A stretch of DNA of 35,634 nt from Lachnospiraceae bacterium (GTDB lineage: Bacteria; Bacillota; Clostridia; Lachnospirales; Lachnospiraceae): positions 1 to 35,634 of the forward strand of contig JAILCB010000004.1 of NCBI GenBank assembly GCA_024680595.1, written 5' to 3'. The position numbers and the translations under genes are program-made. The number at the start of each line of letters is the position of its first letter. Position 1 is the stretch's first letter. Under the pieces are notes generated by a model, which saw nothing but the letters and a program-made list of their open reading frames with translations, was not told the origin of the DNA and ran no database searches. Shown here one piece after another: positions 7,763 to 15,051 of this stretch.

Positions 7763-8023
7763 ATGTATATTGCAAAAGTTGTCGGCAATGTGGTTGCCAC
7801 CAGAAAAGAGGAAAGTCTGGTAGGAACCAGATTTATGATTATCCAGCAGGTTGACAAGCATGAAAATCCTATTGGAAATGAGGTTGTCGCCGCTGATTAT
7901 ATCGGAGCCGGAAAAGGTGAAATCGTTTTGGTCGGTACGGGTTCTTCTGTCCGTGTAGGCGATGTTAATAAAGGCAAACCTATCGATGCCGCTATTTTGG
8001 GCATCATAGATGAGATTCAATAA
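7763..8023 (+). CDS. pduN: BMC-P vertex protein (EutN/CcmL family), PduN-like
   Basis: This 86-residue protein has the EutN/CcmL fold signature: MYIAKVVGNVVATRK at the N-terminus, MIIQQVD, then a GAGKGEIVLVGTGSSVR core and AAILGIID at the end. Pentamers of this family cap the 12 vertices of the shell and are required for closed compartments. It is the only vertex protein in the window. GAGAGGAG lies about 5 nt upstream of the ATG. The PocR sensor gene starts 6 bp after its stop. Confidence 0.96.
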   Translation: MYIAKVVGNVVATRKEESLVGTRFMIIQQVDKHENPIGNEVVAADYIGAGKGEIVLVGTGSSVRVGDVNKGKPIDAAILGIIDEIQ

Positions 8024-8029
8024 GAAGAT

Positions 8030-9310
8030 ATGGCTGAGTTTTCTGCTGAAAAGGAAAAGAAGACACCTGAAATAATCGATCTTTTTGACAAAGAGCGTTT
8101 GGAGGAAATACAGGACAAGATAGGTAAAGCTACAGGTTTAGCCTTTGTGACCGTAGATTATACCGGTAACCCTATTACCAAGCTCAGTTGTTTTTCTTCT
8201 TTCTGTAAGCGTGTACGAGGAAATGATGATTGCCGCATTATATGTCAGAAGAGCGATGCCTTTGGTGCTTTGCAGGCGGCGATTTCCCATAAACCTTTCA
8301 TATATTACTGTCCATGCGGGCTCCTGGAAGTGGCCATACCTATTGAGGAGAATGGCGCTTTTCTGGGCGGCTTTATTGGAGGACAGGTACTCTGTGACGA
8401 TGCGCCTGCTGACACGATTCATTTAAATCAGCTTTTTGATCAGAAAAAGGAGTTTACAGAAACTCCTGAAATGTGCGAGTTAAGGCGCTCCGCGAAACAC
8501 TATCCTTTTTCTCAATATAAGGATATTGTAAATCTGATTCATTTAATTGTTTCTCAGTTTTATGAATCAAAGAATTATCAGCTCTTTGAAAAGAATTCAT
8601 TAGAAACGGAATCCGAGGAAATTCATGAATTAGAGAAGGAGATTTCCCATCTTAATGAGAAACTTTCTTTTCTGACAAATTTTCGGAATGAGTTTTTCTT
8701 CTCCCAGGTTTTTTCAACTATTTCAGGTCTTGCCATTCTGGAGAATGCAGAACGTACAAACGCTTTGCTTTTAGATTTATCAGATTATATAAAGGAGAGC
8801 GGCAGAGATTTAAAGGGATATTGGAGTCTGGAAGAGGAAATTCTGCAGATAAGACGTTACATTAGATTAACTTGTTCTAGATTTGGTGATAGGTTTAACC
8901 TACAGATAAATGTTCCGGATTCCATGAAAGTCAGGAGACTTCCAGTATTTCTTTTGCTTCCCTATGTGCAGCATGCTGTATATTATGGCGTTGCCTTAAA
9001 GAAGGACGAAGCTGTTCTCACAATTAACGTAAATGAGGAAAAGGGGAATACGGTCGTTGACCTTACGGAAAATGGCCCTGGATATTCTGAACATGAAATT
9101 TCTGAGTTGTTCCGTGATTATGGAGCAGAACATGAAGGAGCGTATATAGAAGAAGCTATTTCACGTAACAAAATGCGGATTATAGAGGAATTTGGCAGGG
9201 CTTTTGTTCCAGAAATCAGCGTTGGTCGGGGGGTTGGCAGGCGTTTTCGAATTGTTATACCCGGTATTTTCGCAGGAGGAACAGAGGGTGAAGTCGGTTC
9301 TAGTAGTTGA
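8030..9310 (+). CDS. PocR-domain sensor, LytS/YesM-like (degenerate kinase)
   Basis: This 426-residue cytosolic protein has no TM segment. A PocR ligand-binding domain spans about 15-180, with cysteines C54, C59, C68, C72, C94 and C96. PocR domains are associated with sensing 1,2-propanediol or related small compounds. A coiled-coil linker (about 195-215) leads to a His_kinase/HATPase region (215-420). The usual NPHF phospho-acceptor motif reads NEFF (N220-F223), so the histidine is a phenylalanine (F222). The N-box asparagine aligns with H315 and the G1 aspartate with E347 (ENGPG). The C-terminal GVGRRFRIVIP still resembles a G2 lid. It probably signals to the overlapping response regulator without being a normal kinase. 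Confidence 0.9.
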   Translation: MAEFSAEKEKKTPEIIDLFDKERLEEIQDKIGKATGLAFVTVDYTGNPITKLSCFSSFCKRVRGNDDCRIICQKSDAFGALQAAISHKPFIYYCPCGLLEVAIPIEENGAFLGGFIGGQVLCDDAPADTIHLNQLFDQKKEFTETPEMCELRRSAKHYPFSQYKDIVNLIHLIVSQFYESKNYQLFEKNSLETESEEIHELEKEISHLNEKLSFLTNFRNEFFFSQVFSTISGLAILENAERTNALLLDLSDYIKESGRDLKGYWSLEEEILQIRRYIRLTCSRFGDRFNLQINVPDSMKVRRLPVFLLLPYVQHAVYYGVALKKDEAVLTINVNEEKGNTVVDLTENGPGYSEHEISELFRDYGAEHEGAYIEEAISRNKMRIIEEFGRAFVPEISVGRGVGRRFRIVIPGIFAGGTEGEVGSSS

Positions 9311-10319
9311 TAGCGATGTTTTCCTAAGGGATGCTCTGAAGATTTTGATTGAGCAAAATATGGATTACAAGGTGGAAGCCTCCTTTTCTAAGGGGCAGGA
9401 TGCCGTCGATTACTGTAAGGTTCATACTTCCGATTATATTTTTACGGATATAAGATTGTCCGATATGGATGGCTTTCAGCTTGCTGAGAAGGTAAGAGAT
9501 TTTCTATCCGACATAAAGATTTGTATCATCAGTTCCTCCCATAGCCAGGGAATTCTAAAAAAGGCAATTCAATATGGCATTCTGGCTCTGTTGGAAAAGC
9601 CTTTGAAATCTGAGGATATTGCCTCTATCTTGAGCCAGAATGATGGGTATACTGATGACTATAGTATGATTATTAAATATCTTAGCGAGATAATTGATTC
9701 GCATGATTATAGTCGGGTTTATCGGGAATGTTCCAATGTTGCAGGAATGGTGATGGGGGTTTCCGGTAGGAAGAATGAGAAGACTGCACAGATCCTTCGG
9801 GTTATTTTGACGAGACTTCTCAGCCGTTATATAGAAAATCCTTTTGTGGATTCCTCTTTGACAGATCGTTTTACTATTAATGTTAATTTTCTCGACGATG
9901 AAATTATGGTCGAGATGTGGCTTTGTAATTTTCTGGATTTTATCTATAAACATAGGTTTATTGAACGTTTTAGTTCAGTTCGTTCCGTTTTTGAATATAT
10001 TGATGCTCATATTAAAGAATATATCAATATGCTCGAAATCGTTGAACAATGTCATATTAGCCAGCAGTATCTTCTGAAGCTATTTAAGAATCAGATGAAG
10101 ATGAGCGCTTTAGAGTATATCCAAAGCCGTAAGATGCTTCTTGCAAAATGGTATCTTTATTTTGAAGAGTATTCTACTATGGATGTGGCCTCTAAATTGG
10201 GATACGGAGATGCGGGTTATTTCTCAAAGGTTTTCAAGAGATATGAGAAGATTACCCCTCATCAGTACCGGACTAATATGAGACAAAAAGAAACTAAGAG
10301 TAAAGGAAAGGCGGTGTGA
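9288..10319 (+). CDS. AraC-type response regulator of the BMC locus
   Basis: This protein has about 343 residues from a GTG start (9288), chosen because AGGAGG lies 8 nt upstream and the receiver domain begins at once (VKSVLVVDSD). It overlaps the sensor gene by 23 nt, which implies coupling. The receiver domain (1-120) has D8/D10, phospho-acceptor D54 (FTDIRLSDMDG), S82/S83 and K104 (LEKP), so it appears functional. A middle region (130-235) of unknown fold precedes two AraC-type HTH motifs (about 240-335, with ISQQYLLKLFK and DVASKLGYGDAGYFSKVFKR). It is the likely activator of both BMC units and may bind the TGAAAC motifs. Confidence 0.92.
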   Translation: MKSVLVVDSDVFLRDALKILIEQNMDYKVEASFSKGQDAVDYCKVHTSDYIFTDIRLSDMDGFQLAEKVRDFLSDIKICIISSSHSQGILKKAIQYGILALLEKPLKSEDIASILSQNDGYTDDYSMIIKYLSEIIDSHDYSRVYRECSNVAGMVMGVSGRKNEKTAQILRVILTRLLSRYIENPFVDSSLTDRFTINVNFLDDEIMVEMWLCNFLDFIYKHRFIERFSSVRSVFEYIDAHIKEYINMLEIVEQCHISQQYLLKLFKNQMKMSALEYIQSRKMLLAKWYLYFEEYSTMDVASKLGYGDAGYFSKVFKRYEKITPHQYRTNMRQKETKSKGKAV

Positions 10320-10323
10320 GGTT

Positions 10324-10962
10324 TTGAATCAGGAGCAGTTGGCGGAATTGGTTGCAAGTAAAGTTTGTACTAAGCTTGCAGATATTTCTCGGTATCTGGT
10401 ACCCATTGGTGTATCAAACCGGCATGTTCATGTGACCAATGAGACATTTGCTATTCTTTTCGGACCCGATGCGGTTATGACCAAGAAGGGCGATGTGAAA
10501 CAGCCCGGTCAGTTCGCTGCGAACGAGTGCGTGGCTGTAGTGGGACCGAAAGGACAGTTTGACAAGGTTCGTATTCTGGGACCTGCCAGAAGGTTTAATC
10601 AGGTTGAAGTATCTAAGACGGATTGCTTCAAGCTGGGTGTTAAGCCTTTTGTCAGACTTTCAGGAGATCTGGATGGAACTCCCGGCGTGACTTTGATTGG
10701 ACCAAAGGGCAAGGTTGAGTTGGATCAGGGCTGTATCGTAGCACTTCGTCATGTACATATGTTGCCTGAGCAGGCGGAGCAGCTCGGACTTCATGATGGC
10801 GAGGTTGTGGATATTCAGACATTTGGAAGCCGTAGCGGTATTTTTGGCGATGTTGTTATGCGTATTAATAGTGCTTCCGCATTGGAAATGCATATTGATA
10901 CGGATGAGGCAAATGCACTAGGCCTGAAGAATAATGACCAGGTATTAATTCGGAAGCATTGA
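10324..10962 (+). CDS. pduL: BMC phosphotransacylase PduL
   Basis: This 212-residue PTAC-family enzyme converts acyl-CoA plus phosphate to acyl-phosphate and recycles CoA inside the compartment. Two PduL domains carry the zinc-site histidines SNRHVHVT (H34, H36) and LRHVHM (H143, H145). The N-terminal helix MNQEQLAELVASKVCTKLA looks like an encapsulation peptide. It starts at TTG 10324, 5 nt after the regulator stop, with purine-rich AAAGGCGG upstream. No acyl (propionate/acetate) kinase gene is present, so ATP formation must use a kinase encoded elsewhere. Confidence 0.96.
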   Translation: MNQEQLAELVASKVCTKLADISRYLVPIGVSNRHVHVTNETFAILFGPDAVMTKKGDVKQPGQFAANECVAVVGPKGQFDKVRILGPARRFNQVEVSKTDCFKLGVKPFVRLSGDLDGTPGVTLIGPKGKVELDQGCIVALRHVHMLPEQAEQLGLHDGEVVDIQTFGSRSGIFGDVVMRINSASALEMHIDTDEANALGLKNNDQVLIRKH

Positions 10963-10966
10963 ATCT

Positions 10967-11797
10967 ATGATAATTGAGAAGCCTATTTTAAATGAATTCA
11001 ACCGTCTGGTTGAGAATGGAATTTGCAGGCGTTTTGAAGGCCCTTTGAAATGTGGTGTTGATTTAGGTACTGCTAATATTGTTCTGGCTGTGGTTGATAA
11101 GGATAATAAGCCTGTAGCAGGTGCAACGTATTATTCTTCGGTAGTTAAGGATGGTATTGTTGTAGATTATATCGGTGCTATCAAGATCGTCAAGAATTTG
11201 AAAGCCCAGCTGGAGCAGGCCTTGGGATGTGAGCTTCTTTATGGAAGCTGTGCAATTCCTCCGGGAATCCTTTCCGGTAATGTTAGGGTTATCGCCAATG
11301 TTGTGGAGAGTGCCGGCTTTGAAGTGACTAAGGTTGTGGATGAGCCCACTGCCGCCGCTACTGTTCTGGATATACAGGATGGAGGCGTGGTTGACGTTGG
11401 TGGCGGTACTACCGGTATTAGTATTCTGAAGGATGGTAAGGTTGTATATGTTGCCGATGAACCAACCGGTGGTACGCATATGACTTTAGTTCTGTCCGGA
11501 TATTATAAGGTTCCTTACAGCGAGGCGGAAGAGATTAAAAAGAATACTGCAAAGCAGGATGATGTTTTTCCTATTATTAAGCCTGTAGTTTCAAAAATGG
11601 CTACAATTGTCAGAGGTTTTATTGAAGGAAAGGATGTTTCCGCCATCTATTTGGTAGGTGGTGCTTCTTGCTTCGATGATTTCGAGGCTGTTTTCGAAAA
11701 GGAGACAGGAGTTCCGTGCTATAAGGCAAATCACCCTTTACTTGTCACACCGCTTGGTATTGCCATGCATTGTGAGATTCCGGAAGGTGCAGAATAG
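10967..11797 (+). CDS. eutJ: EutJ-like actin/Hsp70-fold protein
   Basis: This 276-residue EutJ-family protein has an actin/Hsp70-type ATPase fold: phosphate-1 loop VDLGTAN (D32), phosphate-2 loop DVGGGTTG (143-150), EPTAA (126-130) and the adenosine motif LVGGAS (about 228-233). EutJ is proposed to be a chaperone for BMC enzymes. It is not the large-subunit diol-dehydratase reactivase (PduG/DdrA), which is about 600 residues. It starts 4 bp after pduL. A chaperone gene is kept here even though no visible gene encodes a dehydratase client. Confidence 0.93.
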   Translation: MIIEKPILNEFNRLVENGICRRFEGPLKCGVDLGTANIVLAVVDKDNKPVAGATYYSSVVKDGIVVDYIGAIKIVKNLKAQLEQALGCELLYGSCAIPPGILSGNVRVIANVVESAGFEVTKVVDEPTAAATVLDIQDGGVVDVGGGTTGISILKDGKVVYVADEPTGGTHMTLVLSGYYKVPYSEAEEIKKNTAKQDDVFPIIKPVVSKMATIVRGFIEGKDVSAIYLVGGASCFDDFEAVFEKETGVPCYKANHPLLVTPLGIAMHCEIPEGAE

Positions 11798-11904
11798 TTT
11801 ATGCCGCCCTTTAGATGTGTTTTGGACGGTTGTTTGATTTTTATTGGAACCCGTTGTTTTTGGAAGTTATCGGCTTTCGCTGATTTCTTTTCATAATTAC
11901 ATTT

Positions 11905-11928
11905 AGCCGTTATATATTTAATACGGCT
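11905..11928 (+). other. Small hairpin in pduP leader
   Basis: AGCCGT (11905-11910) pairs with ACGGCT (11923-11928) across an A/T-rich loop, ending just before the GGAGGGAG Shine-Dalgarno of pduP. The 143-bp eutJ-pduP spacer holds no other clear signal. Confidence 0.4.
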
Positions 11929-11940
11929 GCGGAGGGAGAA

Positions 11941-13353
11941 ATGGATATTTCTAAGTTTGACAGTAATTTTATTACGCAGCTGGTCAAAGATGCCGTTGAG
12001 GAAATCATGGCTGAGAATCCTGAGCCTGTAGAGCCTAATTATGGTATTTTTGATTCTATGAACGAGGCTATTGAGGCCAGTGCAGTTGCGCAGCAGAAGC
12101 TTCTTCACTCATCTATGGCACAGCGTCAGCTCTATGTTGACACCATTAAGAAGACTGTCCTGGATAAGCAGAATCTGGAAGTGATGTCTAGACTGTCTGT
12201 TGATGAGACCGGTATCGGAAGATACGAGCACAAGCTCATCAAGAATGCTCTTGCAGCTAATAAGACAGCTGGAACTGAGGATCTGGTTACAGAGGCTAAG
12301 TCAGGTGATATGGGTCTTACCCTTATCGAGTATTGCCCCTTCGGCGTTATTGGTGCAATTACCCCGACTACCAATCCTACTGAGACAGTTATCTGCAATT
12401 CCATCTGCATGATCGCCGGCGGAAACACGGTTGTTTTCTCACCTCATCCCCGTGCAAAGAAGACTACAATTCTTCTTATCACCATGCTGAATAAGGCTCT
12501 GGCAGAGGTTGGAGCACCTGACAATCTGATTACAACAGTTCGCGAGCCTTCCATCGAGAACACCAATATTATGATGGAGCATCCGAAGGTCCGTATGCTG
12601 GTAGCTACCGGCGGTCCTGCTATTGTTAAGAAGGTTATGAGCACCGGTAAGAAGGCTATCGGAGCCGGCGCAGGAAATCCTCCTGTTGTTGTTGATGAGA
12701 CTGCTGATATTGCTAAGGCTGCAAAGGATATTGTCGCTGGTTCTTCCTTTGATAATAATGTTCCTTGTATCGCTGAGAAGGAAGTCTTTGCTGTTTCCTG
12801 CATTTATGATTATCTGAAGAAGTGCATGAAGGACAATGGCGCTTATGAGATTACGGATCCTGCTATGGTTCAGAAGCTGGATGCCCTGGTATCTAATGAG
12901 AAGGGCAAGCCCAAGGTGGAGTTCGTTGGTAAGAGCGCTAAGTATATCCTCGGCAAGTTAGGTATTGAGGTTGATGATTCTATCTGCCTGATTATCATGG
13001 ATGCTAAGTTTGAGGATCATTTGGTTCAGGAAGAGATGATGATGCCTATTCTTCCTCTGGTCTGTGTACCTGATGTTGATACCGGTATTGAGATGGCATT
13101 TAAGGCTGAGCACGGCAATCGTCATACTGCTATGATGCACTCCAAGAATGTTGAGAAGCTTACAAAGATGGCACGTCTCCTGGAGACCACCATTTTCGTA
13201 AAGAATGCTCCCAGCTATGCCGGAATCGGTGTTGGCGGCGAAGGCTATACCACCTTTACAATTGCCGGACCTACCGGTGAAGGCCTGACCTGTCCTCGTT
13301 CTTTCTGCAGAAAGAGGAAGTGTGTCATGAGCGAGATGCTCAATATTAGGTAA
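11941..13353 (+). CDS. pduP: CoA-acylating aldehyde dehydrogenase, PduP/EutE-like
   Basis: This 470-residue enzyme oxidises the BMC aldehyde to acyl-CoA with NAD+. The N-terminal 18-24 residues (FDSNFITQLVKDAVEEIMAE) form the amphipathic encapsulation helix, followed by a linker. The ALDH core includes TPTTNPTET (141-149), ATGGPAIVK (222-230) and catalytic C276 (NNVPCIAEK). The end, GLTCPRSFCRKRKCV, is typical of PduP/EutE. Length fits the family. It has GGAGGGAG just before the ATG and highly optimised codons. It is the central core enzyme and would need an aldehyde source encoded outside the window. Confidence 0.97.
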   Translation: MDISKFDSNFITQLVKDAVEEIMAENPEPVEPNYGIFDSMNEAIEASAVAQQKLLHSSMAQRQLYVDTIKKTVLDKQNLEVMSRLSVDETGIGRYEHKLIKNALAANKTAGTEDLVTEAKSGDMGLTLIEYCPFGVIGAITPTTNPTETVICNSICMIAGGNTVVFSPHPRAKKTTILLITMLNKALAEVGAPDNLITTVREPSIENTNIMMEHPKVRMLVATGGPAIVKKVMSTGKKAIGAGAGNPPVVVDETADIAKAAKDIVAGSSFDNNVPCIAEKEVFAVSCIYDYLKKCMKDNGAYEITDPAMVQKLDALVSNEKGKPKVEFVGKSAKYILGKLGIEVDDSICLIIMDAKFEDHLVQEEMMMPILPLVCVPDVDTGIEMAFKAEHGNRHTAMMHSKNVEKLTKMARLLETTIFVKNAPSYAGIGVGGEGYTTFTIAGPTGEGLTCPRSFCRKRKCVMSEMLNIR

Positions 13354-13374
13354 TATTTTAACTTTTGACAAACC

Positions 13375-13408
13375 GTATTGGAAACGGTTATATAGCCGTT
13401 TCCAATAC
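13375..13408 (+). other. Perfect 13-bp stem-loop between pduP and pduO
   Basis: GTATTGGAAACGG (13375-13387) pairs perfectly with CCGTTTCCAATAC (13396-13408), followed by ATTTTCTT. It lies 22 nt after the pduP stop. The weak T-run suggests partial termination or 3'-end protection, reducing pduO relative to pduP. Confidence 0.8.
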
Positions 13409-13433
13409 ATTTTCTTATCCCGGGGGCTTAAAA

Positions 13434-14504
13434 GTGGCGAATCTCTATACTAAAACAGGCGATAAAGGTACCACCGGACTTGTGGGCGGTAATCGGGTAT
13501 CCAAGAGTGACCCTCGAGTGAACTGCTATGGAATTGTGGATGAAACCACATCCATGCTGGGACTTGCTTATTCTTTTGCTAAGAATGAGTATATCCGTGA
13601 ATGCATTCATTCCATTCAGAATAAGCTTTTTACACTTGGTGCAGAGCTTGCCAGTGATGAGAAAGGAATGAAACGTCTTGGGGATAACGTTCTCCATGAG
13701 GAGGATGTGAAGGCTCTTGAGAAGATCGTAGATTTTTGCACGGAGACAACAGGTAAGCAGACAGCTTTTGTTGTTCCCGGTGTGAATCAGTGTTCTGCCG
13801 CGCTTCATGTGGCCAGGACTATGATTCGCCGTGCAGAGAGAGCGATTATTGCAGCTCAGGATACAATGCCGGTCCGTGAGATTGTTCTCAGCTATGTGAA
13901 TCGTCTTTCGGATGCAATATATGCCTTGGCCCGGTTGGAGGAGACAGAAGTGGAAACAAAGGATCTTCGTGATCAGATTGAAGCGATTATTAAGAGTGAA
14001 CTGGGAATAGCTGATACTGCTAAGGCGGATGCATGTGATGCCGCTACGGATGGGGCTGTTTCCTGCCGCGGAGACTTTAAGTTTAGTCTGGATATTGCCA
14101 GGGAACTGGCTTGTGCAGCTGAGGCAAAGTCCCGTGAAATCAATGTTCCTGTTGTGTTCACAGCTGTTGATAATGGTGGAAATGTGATGCTTCTCCATCG
14201 GATGGACGGTTCACTCCAGGGCAGTATTGATATTTCAATGAATAAGGCCTATACAGCCAATGCTTTCAAGATGTCTACCAAGGATTTGAGCCAGCATGCT
14301 CAGCCTGGTGGCAGTTTGTATGGAATACAGCAGACCAATAATGGTAAGGTTGTTATTTTTGGAGGCGGCTATCCTCTGGTTTACCATGGTGAGGTTGTTG
14401 GCGCAGTTGGTGTCAGCGGCGGAACCGAGGATGAGGATATGACTGTTGCAAAGGCTGCTGTTCAGGCTTTTGATGACATTAAAGCAAACTGGAAGCTGGT
14501 ATAA
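13434..14504 (+). CDS. pduO: PduO-type cobalamin adenosyltransferase with GlcG/HbpS domain
   Basis: This is a two-domain protein of about 356 residues. Residues 1-190 are a PduO ATP:cob(I)alamin adenosyltransferase: LYTKTGDKGTTGL (ATP loop), RVNCYGIVDE, and NRLSDAIYALAR near the domain end. Residues about 215-352 form a GlcG/HbpS (DUF336) domain of the haem/cobalamin-binding type (VFTAVDNGGNV, GAVGVSGG). This fusion is the Salmonella PduO layout. I place the start at GTG 13434, after CGGGGGC, because the upstream codons fall inside the preceding hairpin and do not match the family. It implies that the missing signature enzyme is, or was, adenosylcobalamin-dependent. Confidence 0.95.
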   Translation: MANLYTKTGDKGTTGLVGGNRVSKSDPRVNCYGIVDETTSMLGLAYSFAKNEYIRECIHSIQNKLFTLGAELASDEKGMKRLGDNVLHEEDVKALEKIVDFCTETTGKQTAFVVPGVNQCSAALHVARTMIRRAERAIIAAQDTMPVREIVLSYVNRLSDAIYALARLEETEVETKDLRDQIEAIIKSELGIADTAKADACDAATDGAVSCRGDFKFSLDIARELACAAEAKSREINVPVVFTAVDNGGNVMLLHRMDGSLQGSIDISMNKAYTANAFKMSTKDLSQHAQPGGSLYGIQQTNNGKVVIFGGGYPLVYHGEVVGAVGVSGGTEDEDMTVAKAAVQAFDDIKANWKLV

Positions 14505-14559
14505 AAGAGTTTTGTATTACATTAAACTTGGTTCTGGTTTAATTGTTACTTGAATGAGG

Positions 14560-14596
14560 CGACAGATCTCTTGTTTTGAGAGATCTGTCGTTTTAT
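14560..14596 (+). terminator. Rho-independent terminator after pduO
   Basis: A perfect 12-bp stem, CGACAGATCTCT (14560-14571) with AGAGATCTGTCG (14579-14590), is followed by TTTTATTGTTT. It ends the plus BMC unit about 55 nt after pduO. Confidence 0.93.
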
Positions 14597-14642
14597 TGTT
14601 TATTTTTCTATATGATTTAAGGTATCTATTTTCGTTTTTTGT

Positions 14643-14912
14643 GTAGGCGACGAGCCAAAGCCGTGGTGCAAGCTTGCTTGCAGACCACGGCTTACGGCGA
14701 CCGCTCATCATCGAGCAAGCTTGCTTGCGAGATGATAGCGGCGTAGCCGGAATCGAGTAGGGGAGCTTCCCACCCCTACTCAATTAGCATAATACCGGCA
14801 AGCGAATGCATGCTTGCATGTAAATTCATTTGTCGGTCGTAAGAACATGGAGCACGAAGTGCGGGATGTTTGCGTGTGAAATCTTGTAGGGGAGCTTTCC
14901 CCTACTCGATTT
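14643..14912 (+). repeat. Hairpin-array repeat, right flank of BMC locus
   Basis: This non-coding array of hairpins lies just beyond the pduO terminator. Module E: AAGCCGTGGT (14658-14667) with ACCACGGCTT (14684-14693), enclosing GCAAGC-TT-GCTTGC. Module F: CGCTCATCATC (14702-14712) with GATGATAGCG (14731-14740), again around GCAAGC-TT-GCTTGC. Module A follows at about 14750-14782. A D-plus-A block at 14795-14910 is the reverse complement, with few differences, of 188-303. Modules E and F recur inverted at about 34040-34145. The remaining spacer up to 15051 holds only the promoter of the next gene. Confidence 0.88.
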
Positions 14913-14953
14913 GCCATTGGGACATGATTAGTCTATGTTTATAGATTGTTGAT

Positions 14954-14982
14954 TTGTTATTTTATTTGTTTCGGGTTATAAT
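14954..14982 (+). promoter_or_regulatory. Sigma-A-type promoter for EIIC-like gene
   Basis: TTGTTA (14954-14959), a 17-bp spacer and TATAAT (14977-14982) lie about 70 bp upstream of the ATG at 15052. Confidence 0.65.
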
Positions 14983-15051
14983 GTTTTTATTGTTCAATGT
15001 CGTTGACAGTTTTATTTCTTAGCTTAGCATCACTCAGGAGAGTATTGTATC

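Noticed and set aside
9288-10319. EutV-type ANTAR antiterminator
   Set aside because: The output domain is clearly two AraC-type HTH motifs, and no tandem ANTAR hairpins precede the operons.
10967-11797. Diol-dehydratase reactivase large subunit (PduG)
   Set aside because: The protein is 276 residues with the simple EutJ-type Hsp70 fold. PduG is about 600 residues with extra domains.
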